Positions 1 to 6,803 of a stretch of 12,393 bases of DNA are shown one piece after another. The notes below the pieces were generated by a model. That model was not told where the DNA came from. It made no database searches and saw nothing but the letters and a program-made list of their open reading frames with translations. Both the position numbers and the translations under genes were made by a program. The stretch comes from Coriobacteriia bacterium. Lineage in GTDB: Bacteria; Actinomycetota; Coriobacteriia; WRKU01; WQUG01. The stretch spans positions 1-12,393 of the forward strand of contig WQVS01000036.1 of assembly GCA_009785705.1 (NCBI GenBank), written 5' to 3'. The first letter of the stretch is position 1. Each line of letters opens with the position of its first letter.

Positions 1-1
1 A

Positions 2-943
2 TTGGATGATACTGTTTACACTGTTGTAATCATAGTGCGTAATGCTCCCGGTGGCGGACTAGTTCCAGAAATCGCATCTATTAGTACTGGACTCAACAAA
101 ATAGATAATCCGACCGATACGGTTATTGTCTTTAATAAGAGTTATGGGTCTCTGGCCAGTGATCCTTGGGATTCAGGCAAGGGAAACTATGCTCTTGTGC
201 ATAGCGTACTTGGAAATCCTGCTGTCCCTTATACCTTTACCTTTAGGCTAGAAGCACAAAATGCAGGACAGCCTATGCCGGCAGCTGTCAGTGGCATGAA
301 CAGCAGAATTGTTCCTGTAGGCAATAATTTAGGTGGTTCAGAAATGATTCCTGCATCCAACCTAGCAAATGCAGAACAGCCTATGCCAGAAGCTGTATCA
401 GGAACTATGATGGATATCACTATTGTCGGAGACGGCGGTGGACCTTTAGCCACCTTATTTGGTACTTGGTCTTATAGTACTGCAGGAACCTTTGTCTACA
501 CGGTAAGACAGATTCCTTCAGATCATCCCAACTATACCTTTGACACTGATACCTTTTACAGAATTACAGATACCGTGACTAGTGAAAATGGTCAATTGGT
601 GGTCGAAAGAGTGGTGACCAATCAGGAGAACAGACAGGTAGGTTCGCTACCCTTCATCAGTATCTATAGAGGATCTGATAGAGAGGTTCAACTTCCTCCT
701 GTATCAACGCCTACTACACCCCCGGCAGGAACAGAAGTTATTCCTGGTGCTCCGGGCACAACTGCTGCCAAGCCCATCCCAGGACCCAAAACAGGGGATT
801 ATGAAGACCCTGCAGTTATGATAATCGCCATGGTAATCAGCGCGTCGGTAGCCCTGTTTGCATTGCTCTTGGTTTACCTGGATAGAAAAAGTGAAAAGGA
901 GTATGGCGATGTAGATACAACTAATGCTACAGTTGTCGATTAG
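2..943 (+). CDS. Pilin-type cell-wall-anchored surface protein, 5' truncated
   Basis: The frame is open from the window edge, so the true start lies upstream and 313 residues are visible. Residues 1-50 look like the end of one pilin isopeptide-type (Spy0128/FctA-like) domain, closing with VIVFNKSY. Residues about 64-224 form a second such domain: strand FTFRLE, a PMPEAVSG segment, GTFVYTVRQ, then PFISIY. In this second domain the three residues expected to form the Lys-Asn isopeptide bond with its catalytic Glu all appear replaced: H67 for Lys, Q170 for Glu, S220 for Asn. A Pro/Thr-rich stalk (about 230-260) follows, then sorting motif GPKTG (261-265), a hydrophobic segment (270-293) and a DRK-containing tail of 20 residues. 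The acidic tail is longer than usual. The motif is LPXTG-like with Gly for Leu. The class B sortase gene starts 129 bp downstream and may process it. Family assignment is from motif pattern; whether it is a shaft, base or minor pilin cannot be told. Confidence 0.85.
   Translation: MDDTVYTVVIIVRNAPGGGLVPEIASISTGLNKIDNPTDTVIVFNKSYGSLASDPWDSGKGNYALVHSVLGNPAVPYTFTFRLEAQNAGQPMPAAVSGMNSRIVPVGNNLGGSEMIPASNLANAEQPMPEAVSGTMMDITIVGDGGGPLATLFGTWSYSTAGTFVYTVRQIPSDHPNYTFDTDTFYRITDTVTSENGQLVVERVVTNQENRQVGSLPFISIYRGSDREVQLPPVSTPTTPPAGTEVIPGAPGTTAAKPIPGPKTGDYEDPAVMIIAMVISASVALFALLLVYLDRKSEKEYGDVDTTNATVVD
261..403 (+). repeat. Duplicated PMP segment inside the pilin-like domain
   Basis: Two near-identical stretches at 261-294 and 369-403, offset by 108 bp (36 codons), encode NAGQPMPAAVSG and NAEQPMPEAVSG. 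Pilin isopeptide domains normally carry one PMP-type segment before the VxIxGxG strand. The second copy is followed by the expected continuation (MMDITIVGDG), so the first copy looks like the extra, inserted one. An in-frame segmental duplication is inferred. Confidence 0.7.
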
Positions 944-1008
944 TTTTATTATATAGTGGGATATGTTTACCTTTGGGGAAGCATAGAGTAGTTAAAAAGT
1001 GAGGGAAT

Positions 1009-1071
1009 GTGAGAAGAAAAGGCAGGGCGGAAATCCTGCTTTTTCGCTGCCTGCTCTGGTATACTACCTAG
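1009..1071 (+). CDS. Possible 20-codon leader ORF before the sortase
   Basis: A GTG at 1009 follows a GAGGG at 1001-1005, although the spacer of only 3 nt is short. The frame runs 20 codons (VRRKGRAEILL...WYTT) to a TAG at 1069-1071, one base before the sortase ATG at 1073. If translated, it could feed ribosomes to the sortase by termination-reinitiation, since the sortase has no Shine-Dalgarno of its own. It overlaps a terminator-like hairpin at 1022-1044, so an attenuator is another reading. It has no recognisable product and may be chance. Confidence 0.2.
   Translation: MRRKGRAEILLFRCLLWYTT
1022..1044 (+). terminator. Probable rho-independent terminator after the pilin-like gene
   Basis: Stem 1022-1027 (GCAGGG) pairs with 1034-1039 (TCCTGC), giving five Watson-Crick pairs and one G-T pair around a six-base loop, followed by five T at 1040-1044. 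It is short but well formed, lies 79 bp after the stop at 943 and directly upstream of the sortase promoter candidate. Confidence 0.55.
1057..1065 (+). promoter_or_regulatory. Extended -10 promoter for the sortase, possibly leaderless
   Basis: TGGTATACT is an extended -10 element (TG, one base, then TATACT at 1060-1065). A start point about 7 bases after the -10 would fall at 1072-1073, on the sortase ATG itself. No good -35 is seen at 17 bp upstream (TGCTTT at 1037-1042), which is usual for extended -10 promoters. No GGAG-like site precedes the ATG, agreeing with a leaderless transcript. Confidence 0.5.
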
Positions 1072-1072
1072 T

Positions 1073-1813
1073 ATGAATAAGAGAATTTTTCTTTGGATAC
1101 TTTTCTTTGCCGCCTTAGCCGCTTTGGGCTTTTCTGGGTTTCGTTACTACGAAATTCAGCAAGTCTACAATTCGGGCAGTGAAGCGTATAACGTAGTTCG
1201 TGATCGTGCGATTTACGATGGTGACGCAAGCGACCGTGATGAAGAGTTGGGCATTCCCGCAAAGGGTATTGATTGGGACGAATTGCATGCCATCAATGAA
1301 AACATCATTGGATGGATTTATTCTCCTGGTACGCCCATTGATTACCCCATTGTGGCTGCTGATGATTACAGCTTTTATCTCAGCCGACTTCCCGATGGAA
1401 CCTTTAATGCAAATGGATCAATCTTCCTTGACTTTAACCACAGTCCAGACTTTTCTGATCCAATTAGCGTGATTTATGGACACCACATGAGATCAGGCAA
1501 GATGTTTGGAACACTTAATGCTTACCGCAGACAATCCTTCTTCGAGAATCATTCTGTTATGTTCCTCTATACACCAGAGAGAAACTATCGTGTTGACTTG
1601 ATGTATGGCTTTGTAGTGGCAGAAGGGCAGTGGCGTGCACGTGCCTTCGTGTTCCCCGAAAACATTTCTAGCCTACTTACCTTTGCAGAAAGCAACACAA
1701 CTTTTGAAAGTGACGTAAGATGGCAAGAAGGAGACCGTATCCTTGCTATGTCGACTTGTGAATACGACTTTGATGACGCGCGCTATGTTGTGTTAGGGAT
1801 ACTGCGCTACTAG
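1073..1813 (+). CDS. Class B sortase
   Basis: A membrane-bound cysteine transpeptidase of 246 residues that cleaves LPXTG-like sorting motifs and joins the Thr carbonyl to an amino nucleophile on the wall or on another pilin. An N-terminal anchor (about residues 4-22, FLWILFFAALAALGF) is followed by the class B pattern GWIYSPGTPIDYPIV, GSIFLDFNH, VIYGHHM and KMFGTL. The catalytic triad is visible: H137 in YGHHM, C229 in MSTCEYDF and R237 in DDARYVVLG. The TLSTC-like box reads AMSTC. The ATG at 1073 is chosen because it opens the membrane anchor and sits right after an extended -10 box; there is no Shine-Dalgarno. It lies 129 bp after a GPKTG-anchored protein, its likely substrate. Class B enzymes act in haem-protein anchoring or in pilus assembly; the pilin-like neighbours favour surface or pilus assembly (inference). 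Confidence 0.93.
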   Translation: MNKRIFLWILFFAALAALGFSGFRYYEIQQVYNSGSEAYNVVRDRAIYDGDASDRDEELGIPAKGIDWDELHAINENIIGWIYSPGTPIDYPIVAADDYSFYLSRLPDGTFNANGSIFLDFNHSPDFSDPISVIYGHHMRSGKMFGTLNAYRRQSFFENHSVMFLYTPERNYRVDLMYGFVVAEGQWRARAFVFPENISSLLTFAESNTTFESDVRWQEGDRILAMSTCEYDFDDARYVVLGILRY

Positions 1814-1830
1814 TGTCTTGTGACACTTTT
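1812..1830 (+). terminator. Short hairpin at the end of the sortase gene
   Basis: AGTGTC (1812-1817) pairs perfectly with GACACT (1822-1827) around a TTGT loop, and TTT follows. The stem begins inside the TAG stop codon. The T-tract is short, so termination is likely weak. Confidence 0.45.
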
Positions 1831-1982
1831 GTCGGGGAAGAGGCTTATCTCCCTTAGAGTCCGCACCCTAGTCCTACCCCTTGCAGAGAATGACGCATTC
1901 AGTGTTTTACATGTCTTCTTAAGAGCACAGTATGAATACTTTCCAATTGTACCTGTGACCTGCAGTTATTTTCTGATAGTAT

Positions 1983-1991
1983 TGCTATATC
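1983..1991 (+). promoter_or_regulatory. Candidate extended -10 upstream of polA
   Basis: TGCTATATC resembles an extended -10 (TG, one base, TATATC) 50 bp before the polA ATG. No convincing -35 is seen. The 227-bp gap between the sortase and polA contains no better promoter by eye. Confidence 0.25.
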
Positions 1992-2040
1992 TTAATGAAC
2001 GCAAAGTAGCAATTCTCAATTCTGAATGCGAGGTGACTCT

Positions 2041-4800
2041 ATGAATCAAAAGGCCGCCAAAGCTCAAACAGAAAGTCAGAAAAAAGTTCTTATCGTTGAT
2101 GGTCATTCCTGGATGCACAGGGCTTTTCATGCCATGCAAGCATCTCTAACTGCACCTGACGGACAGCCGACTAATGCTGTTTTTGGGTTTTTCTCGATAC
2201 TGTCAAAGACGCTTAATCAACTACGGCCCGATGCTGTAGTTGTTGCCTTTGATGAGGGCAGGCCAACAGCACGTATTGAAGCCTTGGCACAATACAAGAT
2301 TCAGCGCCTCCCAACAGATCCTGACCTAAAGTCACAATTTCCCATTATCAAAGAACTTCTTGCCGCTATGCAGATACCCGTTGCCTGTGTTCCCAATGTT
2401 GAAGGTGATGACATTTTGGGAACTCTGGCAAAGCAGGGGGAGCAACTAGGTCTGCAAGTGTATCTGGCAACCAGTGACCGCGATGCTTACCAGCTTGTTA
2501 GCGAAAGCACGAAAATCGTTTCCCAGGGTAGGGCATATGGGGGAGACGACGGCGGACTGCGCATTATTGGTCCTGCAGAAGTTGAAGAACGCTACGGCAT
2601 TACCCCTGCGCAAGTTATAGATTTCCTAGGACTTAAAGGCGACCCTGGTGACAATATTCCTGGCGTTCCTAGTGTTGGAGAAAAAACGGCTGCAAGACTA
2701 CTTGCACAATATGGCACCTTAGATGCTGTTTTGCAGGCTGCGACAGAGGGCGAAATAAAGGGCAGAGTCGGACAGAATCTGACAGAACACAAAGAAGCCG
2801 CTGAAGTTTCGCGCATTGTTGCAACGATTCTTTGCGACGTGCCACTAGATATTAATCTCTGTGATTTGGAGTTTGGTCACTATACGGCAGAAGACTTGCA
2901 TGAGCCCTTTATGCGCTATGGTCTACGCTCACCCCTGAATTGGATGCTGAAGCTTGATAGGGACGCCCGAGATGCTGCTGACAAGGATGAGAACCTTGAT
3001 GATACTGCAGAAGAAGATGACCCTACAGCACTAATCAGTACAAGTCCCTATGACAGCACGGCAGCTCAAAATTCACCCTACAAAGGTGTCGTCATTGCAT
3101 CATCGGGGGATACTCTTTTTGACAATGAGCAAATCTTGGCTGTATCAGGTGTAGATGTGGATGCAGACAAAGACAAGGATGGGGATCTTCCTGCTGTCGC
3201 CACGATTACTCAGGCACCCTCAATCGCAGATGTTTTAGCTCAATTGTTACAGGAGAATCAGCAACTTGCTGCCCCTGACCTTAAAGCACTTTTTACAGAG
3301 GTAGCTGCTCCTGATAATGCCCTTATCCCAAACCTAGATCCGCAGCAATTTTCAACAGAAAATGACTTTGATTTGTCGCTAGCTGCTTACTTACTTGCTT
3401 CGCACAAAAATGATTTTAGCCTTAAGGCACTGGCACTCGAATATGCAGACATTGAACTGTTCATGCCAACAGAAGATGAAGCAGGGGATGGACTTGCAGC
3501 TAAGCGTGCAGCTAGCGAGGCAGAACTTATAGCACGCCTTGCTGGCATCCTGGAAGACCATCTAGATAAAAGCGGATCTCTTGAATTGTATCGTCAGATG
3601 GAGCTTCCACTTATTCCGGTGTTGGCTCGTATGGAGCACGCAGGCATTAGTATATGTGCCGAAAAGCTAGACGAGCTTGCCCAGTATGGGCGTGCTCGAA
3701 TTGATGTCTTGCGTGAAGAAATCTATACCTTAGCGGGAACGAGTGACTTTAATCTGGATTCGCCGAAGCAGCTTGCAGAGATTCTTTTCGACAGATTAGA
3801 GCTGCCCGTTATCAAGAAGACGCGTACAGGCAGATCAACCAACGCAGCAGTACTTGCTGAGCTAAAGGCACATCATCCTATAGCTGCAAAGATTACTGAA
3901 TATAGGGAATTCACTAAACTGCAAAGCACCTATCTAGAAGCTTTCCCTAGGCTGATTGCAAAAGATGGACGTATTCACACCAGCTTTAACCAGGCAGTAA
4001 CAGCAACAGGCAGACTGTCTTCTTCGCGTCCCAATCTGCAAAACATTCCTATTCGTACAGAAATGGGTAGACGCATCCGCGAAGCTTTTGTGCCGCAGAA
4101 GGGCTGGAAGCTACTGTCAGCCGACTATAGTCAGATTGAGCTACGCGTGCTTGCAGAGCTTTCAGGGGATGAAGGCCTCATTGAAGCCTTCAATTCGGGG
4201 GAGGACTTTCACGCAGAAACTGCAGTGCGTATCTTTGGGCTTGACAGTGAACAAGCAAAGCACATAGATTCAGGTTTGCGCAGTAAGGCAAAGGCAGTCA
4301 ATTTTGGAATCATCTATGGGCAGGGGCCACATGGCTTAGGGCAGGCTCTAGATATTTCCTTTGGGGAAGCAAAGCAGATTATTGACCGCTACTATGCAAG
4401 TTTCCCGCGAGTAAAAAACTATTTGGATGAGACGATTCAAGAAGCAAAAGAACAGGGATGGGTAAAAACTTACTTCGGGCGCAAGCGTCACATTCCAGAA
4501 TTGCAAAGCTCTAGCAGGGCACTTCACGCTTTTGGAGAGCGCACAGCAATGAATCATCCCATGCAAGGAACTGCTGCCGACCTTGTCAAATTGGCCATGG
4601 TTGCAGTTGATCATCGTTTGCGCGATTCAGGCCTGCAGGCAAGGATGTTATTGCAGGTGCATGATGAACTAGTCTTTGAGGCTCCGGAAGAAGAGTGCGC
4701 AGCGTTAAGTGAGTTGGTCGTGCGCGCAATGACGCAGGTGGCCCCAGACTTTACAGTTCCGCTAGAAGTTAACGTAACCATAGGGGATACCTGGGCCTAA
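2041..4800 (+). CDS. polA: DNA polymerase I
   Basis: 919 residues, close to E. coli Pol I (928); fills repair gaps and removes Okazaki primers. The 5'-nuclease domain (about 15-300) shows LIVDGHSWMHRAFH with D20, VEGDDILG (E121, D123, D124), TSDRD (D146, D148) and the GDPGDNIPGVPSVGEKTA helix-hairpin-helix region (D201, D204). An acidic linker follows (about 306-385). The 3'-5' exonuclease region is degenerate: where E. coli has the FDTET motif this protein reads VVIASSG (350-356), so proofreading is probably absent. The polymerase domain holds motif A DYSQIELRVLAEL (D695), motif B RSKAKAVNFGIIYG (R747, K751, F755, Y759) and motif C VHDELVFE (H874, D875). GAGGTG at 2030-2035 lies five bases before the ATG at 2041. 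An in-frame ATG at 2026 would overlap that site and is rejected. A housekeeping gene between surface-protein genes; probably its own transcription unit. Confidence 0.97.
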   Translation: MNQKAAKAQTESQKKVLIVDGHSWMHRAFHAMQASLTAPDGQPTNAVFGFFSILSKTLNQLRPDAVVVAFDEGRPTARIEALAQYKIQRLPTDPDLKSQFPIIKELLAAMQIPVACVPNVEGDDILGTLAKQGEQLGLQVYLATSDRDAYQLVSESTKIVSQGRAYGGDDGGLRIIGPAEVEERYGITPAQVIDFLGLKGDPGDNIPGVPSVGEKTAARLLAQYGTLDAVLQAATEGEIKGRVGQNLTEHKEAAEVSRIVATILCDVPLDINLCDLEFGHYTAEDLHEPFMRYGLRSPLNWMLKLDRDARDAADKDENLDDTAEEDDPTALISTSPYDSTAAQNSPYKGVVIASSGDTLFDNEQILAVSGVDVDADKDKDGDLPAVATITQAPSIADVLAQLLQENQQLAAPDLKALFTEVAAPDNALIPNLDPQQFSTENDFDLSLAAYLLASHKNDFSLKALALEYADIELFMPTEDEAGDGLAAKRAASEAELIARLAGILEDHLDKSGSLELYRQMELPLIPVLARMEHAGISICAEKLDELAQYGRARIDVLREEIYTLAGTSDFNLDSPKQLAEILFDRLELPVIKKTRTGRSTNAAVLAELKAHHPIAAKITEYREFTKLQSTYLEAFPRLIAKDGRIHTSFNQAVTATGRLSSSRPNLQNIPIRTEMGRRIREAFVPQKGWKLLSADYSQIELRVLAELSGDEGLIEAFNSGEDFHAETAVRIFGLDSEQAKHIDSGLRSKAKAVNFGIIYGQGPHGLGQALDISFGEAKQIIDRYYASFPRVKNYLDETIQEAKEQGWVKTYFGRKRHIPELQSSSRALHAFGERTAMNHPMQGTAADLVKLAMVAVDHRLRDSGLQARMLLQVHDELVFEAPEEECAALSELVVRAMTQVAPDFTVPLEVNVTIGDTWA

Positions 4801-4846
4801 AGCTTCCAAGATATGAAGAAAATTCTTATAAAATGTGGGCAAATTA

Positions 4847-4875
4847 TTGCTATTTGTGACTAGAATTAGTACAAT
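4847..4875 (+). promoter_or_regulatory. Sigma-70-type promoter of the complete pilin-like gene
   Basis: TTGCTA (4847-4852) and TACAAT (4870-4875) are separated by exactly 17 bp. Transcription would begin near 4882, giving a 5'UTR of about 70 nt that contains the hairpin at 4900-4924 and the GAGGA ribosome binding site. Confidence 0.6.
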
Positions 4876-4899
4876 AAAAAAGTAGGCTTTGTGTGAGTA

Positions 4900-4924
4900 G
4901 CTGTGCTTATATGGAGAGCACAGC
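4900..4924 (+). promoter_or_regulatory. 5'UTR stem-loop before the pilin-like gene
   Basis: GCTGTGCT (4900-4907) pairs perfectly with AGCACAGC (4917-4924), an 8-bp stem with a 9-base loop TATATGGAG. No T-run follows, so it is not a terminator. It lies between the predicted start of transcription and the ribosome binding site (4942-4946). A role in mRNA stability or translation control, or as an operator, is inference. Confidence 0.5.
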
Positions 4925-4953
4925 AGATAGTTCAGATCAGTGAGGAATTCAAT

Positions 4954-6201
4954 ATGAAAAAAATGATAGGCAAATTTGCAATTGTGCTGGTTTTGGCACT
5001 AGTTGTGGGTCTTGGTGTAGCCATGCCCGCCTTTGCCAGCAGCTCAGTTGAGGCTACTGCTAATCCGGCACTTTCGGCTCTGATTACAAAGAATATGAAC
5101 ATGCCTGAAGGCGTGAGCGTTCCTGCTGGTGGACTCTCTTTCACCTTTGCCTTTGAAAGGGCAGGATACAACGATGGACCATCACCAAGTGGTGCTGCTC
5201 ATCCTAATCTAAGTGAGACAACCCTTACTGTTGCTGCAGGCGAAACTTCAGCAACTACCAACATTCTCCCTGCCCTTGTTGCTGCTGCAAACTCAAGTTC
5301 AGAGATTAACGCTGGTCCTCATGATTGGATTGTAACTGAACTTGCTGGATCATCAGGAACTACAGGCGTAGCTTATGATGCTACACAATGGCTACTAAGA
5401 GCTCACTTCGCAAATCCCGTAGCCCCGCTTACAGAGATGACCGTTAACTATGTTGAAGTCTTCGCTGTTTCAGGTGCACTAGGCAATCTTGATATTGGCA
5501 CAAAGCAGGGCGCTGGTATGCAATTCACGAATGTGTTTGTTCCTTCTATCGGAGACTCAACAAATCCAGCCCTGTTCTTCTCAAAGACTATTGGTGAAGC
5601 GAATCGTCACAATGCAAATCTAAACACACTTTTCTCATTTACAGCGACACTGACTGCTTCTGCACCATTGGAGTCTGGATCAACAACGGTGACTCCTGAA
5701 CTGCCGAGCCCTCTTGTTGGGACAATCGTAATGTCAGACGGTAATACTCCGGCCCCAACGACAGTCAATGGGGTAGCAAGGGAGACATCAATCCCATTCA
5801 TTAATGGGGCTGCTAGCTTCCAATTGCGCGATGGTGAACGCTTGATATTTCCGACTCTCCCAGCAGGTACAAGCTATGTTATTACCGAGGCAGCTGCAGA
5901 GACCTTTAGGCCAGCAGCTTCAGTCTTGCAGGGCGCTGGAACTGCGGTAGAGTTTGCTCCAGATGTTCTTCCTGGTTATGGTTCATCCTTGACTGCAAAC
6001 GGTCTTGTTAGCAATGCTCTTGTTAATAGCGTCTTTAACAACTCAGCTGCCTTTACAAATACATTGCAAACCATTACCCCTACAGGCCTTGTTATTGGTG
6101 CTAATATTGCTCTTGTTGCAGCAGCTCTTGCTGTAGCGGCACTGATGCTGGTGATGTCATCACGCAATCGCAGAAGAATCGAAGAACTCCCTGTAGTTTA
6201 A
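4954..6201 (+). CDS. Two-domain pilin-type cell-wall-anchored surface protein
   Basis: 415 residues, complete. Signal peptide MKKMIGKFAIVLVLALVVG... ends near MPAFASS (about residue 28). Domain 1 (about 38-200) has the pilin isopeptide pattern: Lys in LITKNM (K46), strand LSFTFAFER, Glu in WIVTEL (E129), closing strand QFTNVF (N193). Domain 2 (about 203-373) resembles DUF7601-type pilin domains: FFSKTIG (K211), FSFTATL, LPAGTSYVITEA (E312), AAFTNT (N369). Both triads look intact, so each domain may form a Lys-Asn isopeptide bond (inference from family). TPTG (375-378) follows at once, then a hydrophobic segment (about 381-401) and a basic tail RNRRR, a sorting signal with Thr in place of Leu. 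ATG at 4954 is chosen because GAGGA (4942-4946) lies seven bases upstream and the signal peptide starts there; the GTG at 4903 would add 17 unlikely residues. Own promoter and terminator make it monocistronic. Likely role: major shaft or surface pilin; not proven. Confidence 0.88.
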   Translation: MKKMIGKFAIVLVLALVVGLGVAMPAFASSSVEATANPALSALITKNMNMPEGVSVPAGGLSFTFAFERAGYNDGPSPSGAAHPNLSETTLTVAAGETSATTNILPALVAAANSSSEINAGPHDWIVTELAGSSGTTGVAYDATQWLLRAHFANPVAPLTEMTVNYVEVFAVSGALGNLDIGTKQGAGMQFTNVFVPSIGDSTNPALFFSKTIGEANRHNANLNTLFSFTATLTASAPLESGSTTVTPELPSPLVGTIVMSDGNTPAPTTVNGVARETSIPFINGAASFQLRDGERLIFPTLPAGTSYVITEAAAETFRPAASVLQGAGTAVEFAPDVLPGYGSSLTANGLVSNALVNSVFNNSAAFTNTLQTITPTGLVIGANIALVAAALAVAALMLVMSSRNRRRIEELPVV

Positions 6202-6240
6202 GTTAATGCCTGCTCTAGTTACCTTAAGCATAAAAAAACT

Positions 6241-6270
6241 AAAAAGCGACTCGAAAGGGTCGCTTTTTTT
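6241..6270 (+). terminator. Strong rho-independent terminator
   Basis: Stem GCGACTC (6246-6252) with GGGTCGC (6257-6263), one G-T pair, closes a GAAA tetraloop (6253-6256), and seven T follow at 6264-6270. The run of A on the 5' side means it could also terminate leftward transcription. It lies 40 bp after the stop of the pilin-like gene. Confidence 0.95.
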
Positions 6271-6548
6271 GATAATAGTTATAATGCATGAGAGTCTTGA
6301 AAATTGCATTTGTGGACAGGAATTGTGTAGAAATGATGCGATAATTGTGCTTGAGCTAGTAGATTTTCTTACAATCGAAGCGTCAATCCCGTTTAATGTA
6401 ACAAAAGTCTGAAGATAAGGTATTGCAAGCTGCTTCAAATCTCCGTATAGTTTATCTGGTATCAATGTGGCACACACATGCAGTAATGAGGCACTGCAGC
6501 CACGTTGCCAGTGAACATATGAGGCAATTTGAACTGTGAGGTAATTGT

Positions 6549-6803
6549 ATGGACCGCCAAACTTTTATCTTCTCGCTATTTGTCGAGAAGATAAAGGGAT
6601 TCTTTGAAGCATTCAAGGTTCCCTTAAGATCTTTATCTAGTCTGCAGCTCTTTTATGTAGACGCTATTTGCTTAGTGCAATCTGCAGCAAGCAAATGCAA
6701 ATCATCCTTTAACAACAAAATAACAGAGAGCCACTACGGTACATTCTTGTCTGTCAAGAGTGTGTCCTTTTGTGTCAAAGCTAGCTCAAGCCATTCAGCC
6801 TAA
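6549..6803 (+). CDS. Doubtful 84-residue ORF
   Basis: The ATG follows GAGGT (6538-6542) with six bases between, a good ribosome binding site resembling that of the pilin-like gene at 4942. The product (MDRQTFIFSLFVEKIKGFF...) has no recognised domain, signal peptide or membrane segment and is Ser- and Phe-rich. Codons 5-17 contain the perfect inverted repeat at 6562-6597. It may be a small protein gene, a leader or chance. Confidence 0.25.
   Translation: MDRQTFIFSLFVEKIKGFFEAFKVPLRSLSSLQLFYVDAICLVQSAASKCKSSFNNKITESHYGTFLSVKSVSFCVKASSSHSA
6562..6597 (+). repeat. 14-bp inverted repeat (stem-loop) without T-tract
   Basis: TTTATCTTCTCG (6564-6575) is an exact reverse complement of CGAGAAGATAAA (6584-6595). 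A G-T pair and a further C-G pair extend it to 14 bp, and the loop is eight bases (CTATTTGT). No T-run follows on either strand, so it is not a standard terminator. It could be a protein-binding dyad, an mRNA hairpin or an end of an old mobile element. Confidence 0.7.

Noticed and set aside
1820..2044. 74-codon plus-strand ORF between sortase and polA
   Set aside because: No ribosome binding site, no domain, and it overlaps the polA start; best read as intergenic sequence.
4348..4614. Minus-strand ORF opposite the polymerase domain of polA
   Set aside because: It is antisense to highly conserved polymerase motifs and is a shadow of polA coding.
6310..6345. Possible promoter (TTGTGG ... GATAAT) after the terminator
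   Set aside because: The spacing of 24 bp is too long and no gene follows it closely.
6160..6477. 105-codon minus-strand ORF over the terminator and the end of the pilin-like gene
   Set aside because: It crosses the strong terminator at 6241-6270 and overlaps a convincing gene, has no ribosome binding site seen, and its product resembles nothing known to me.
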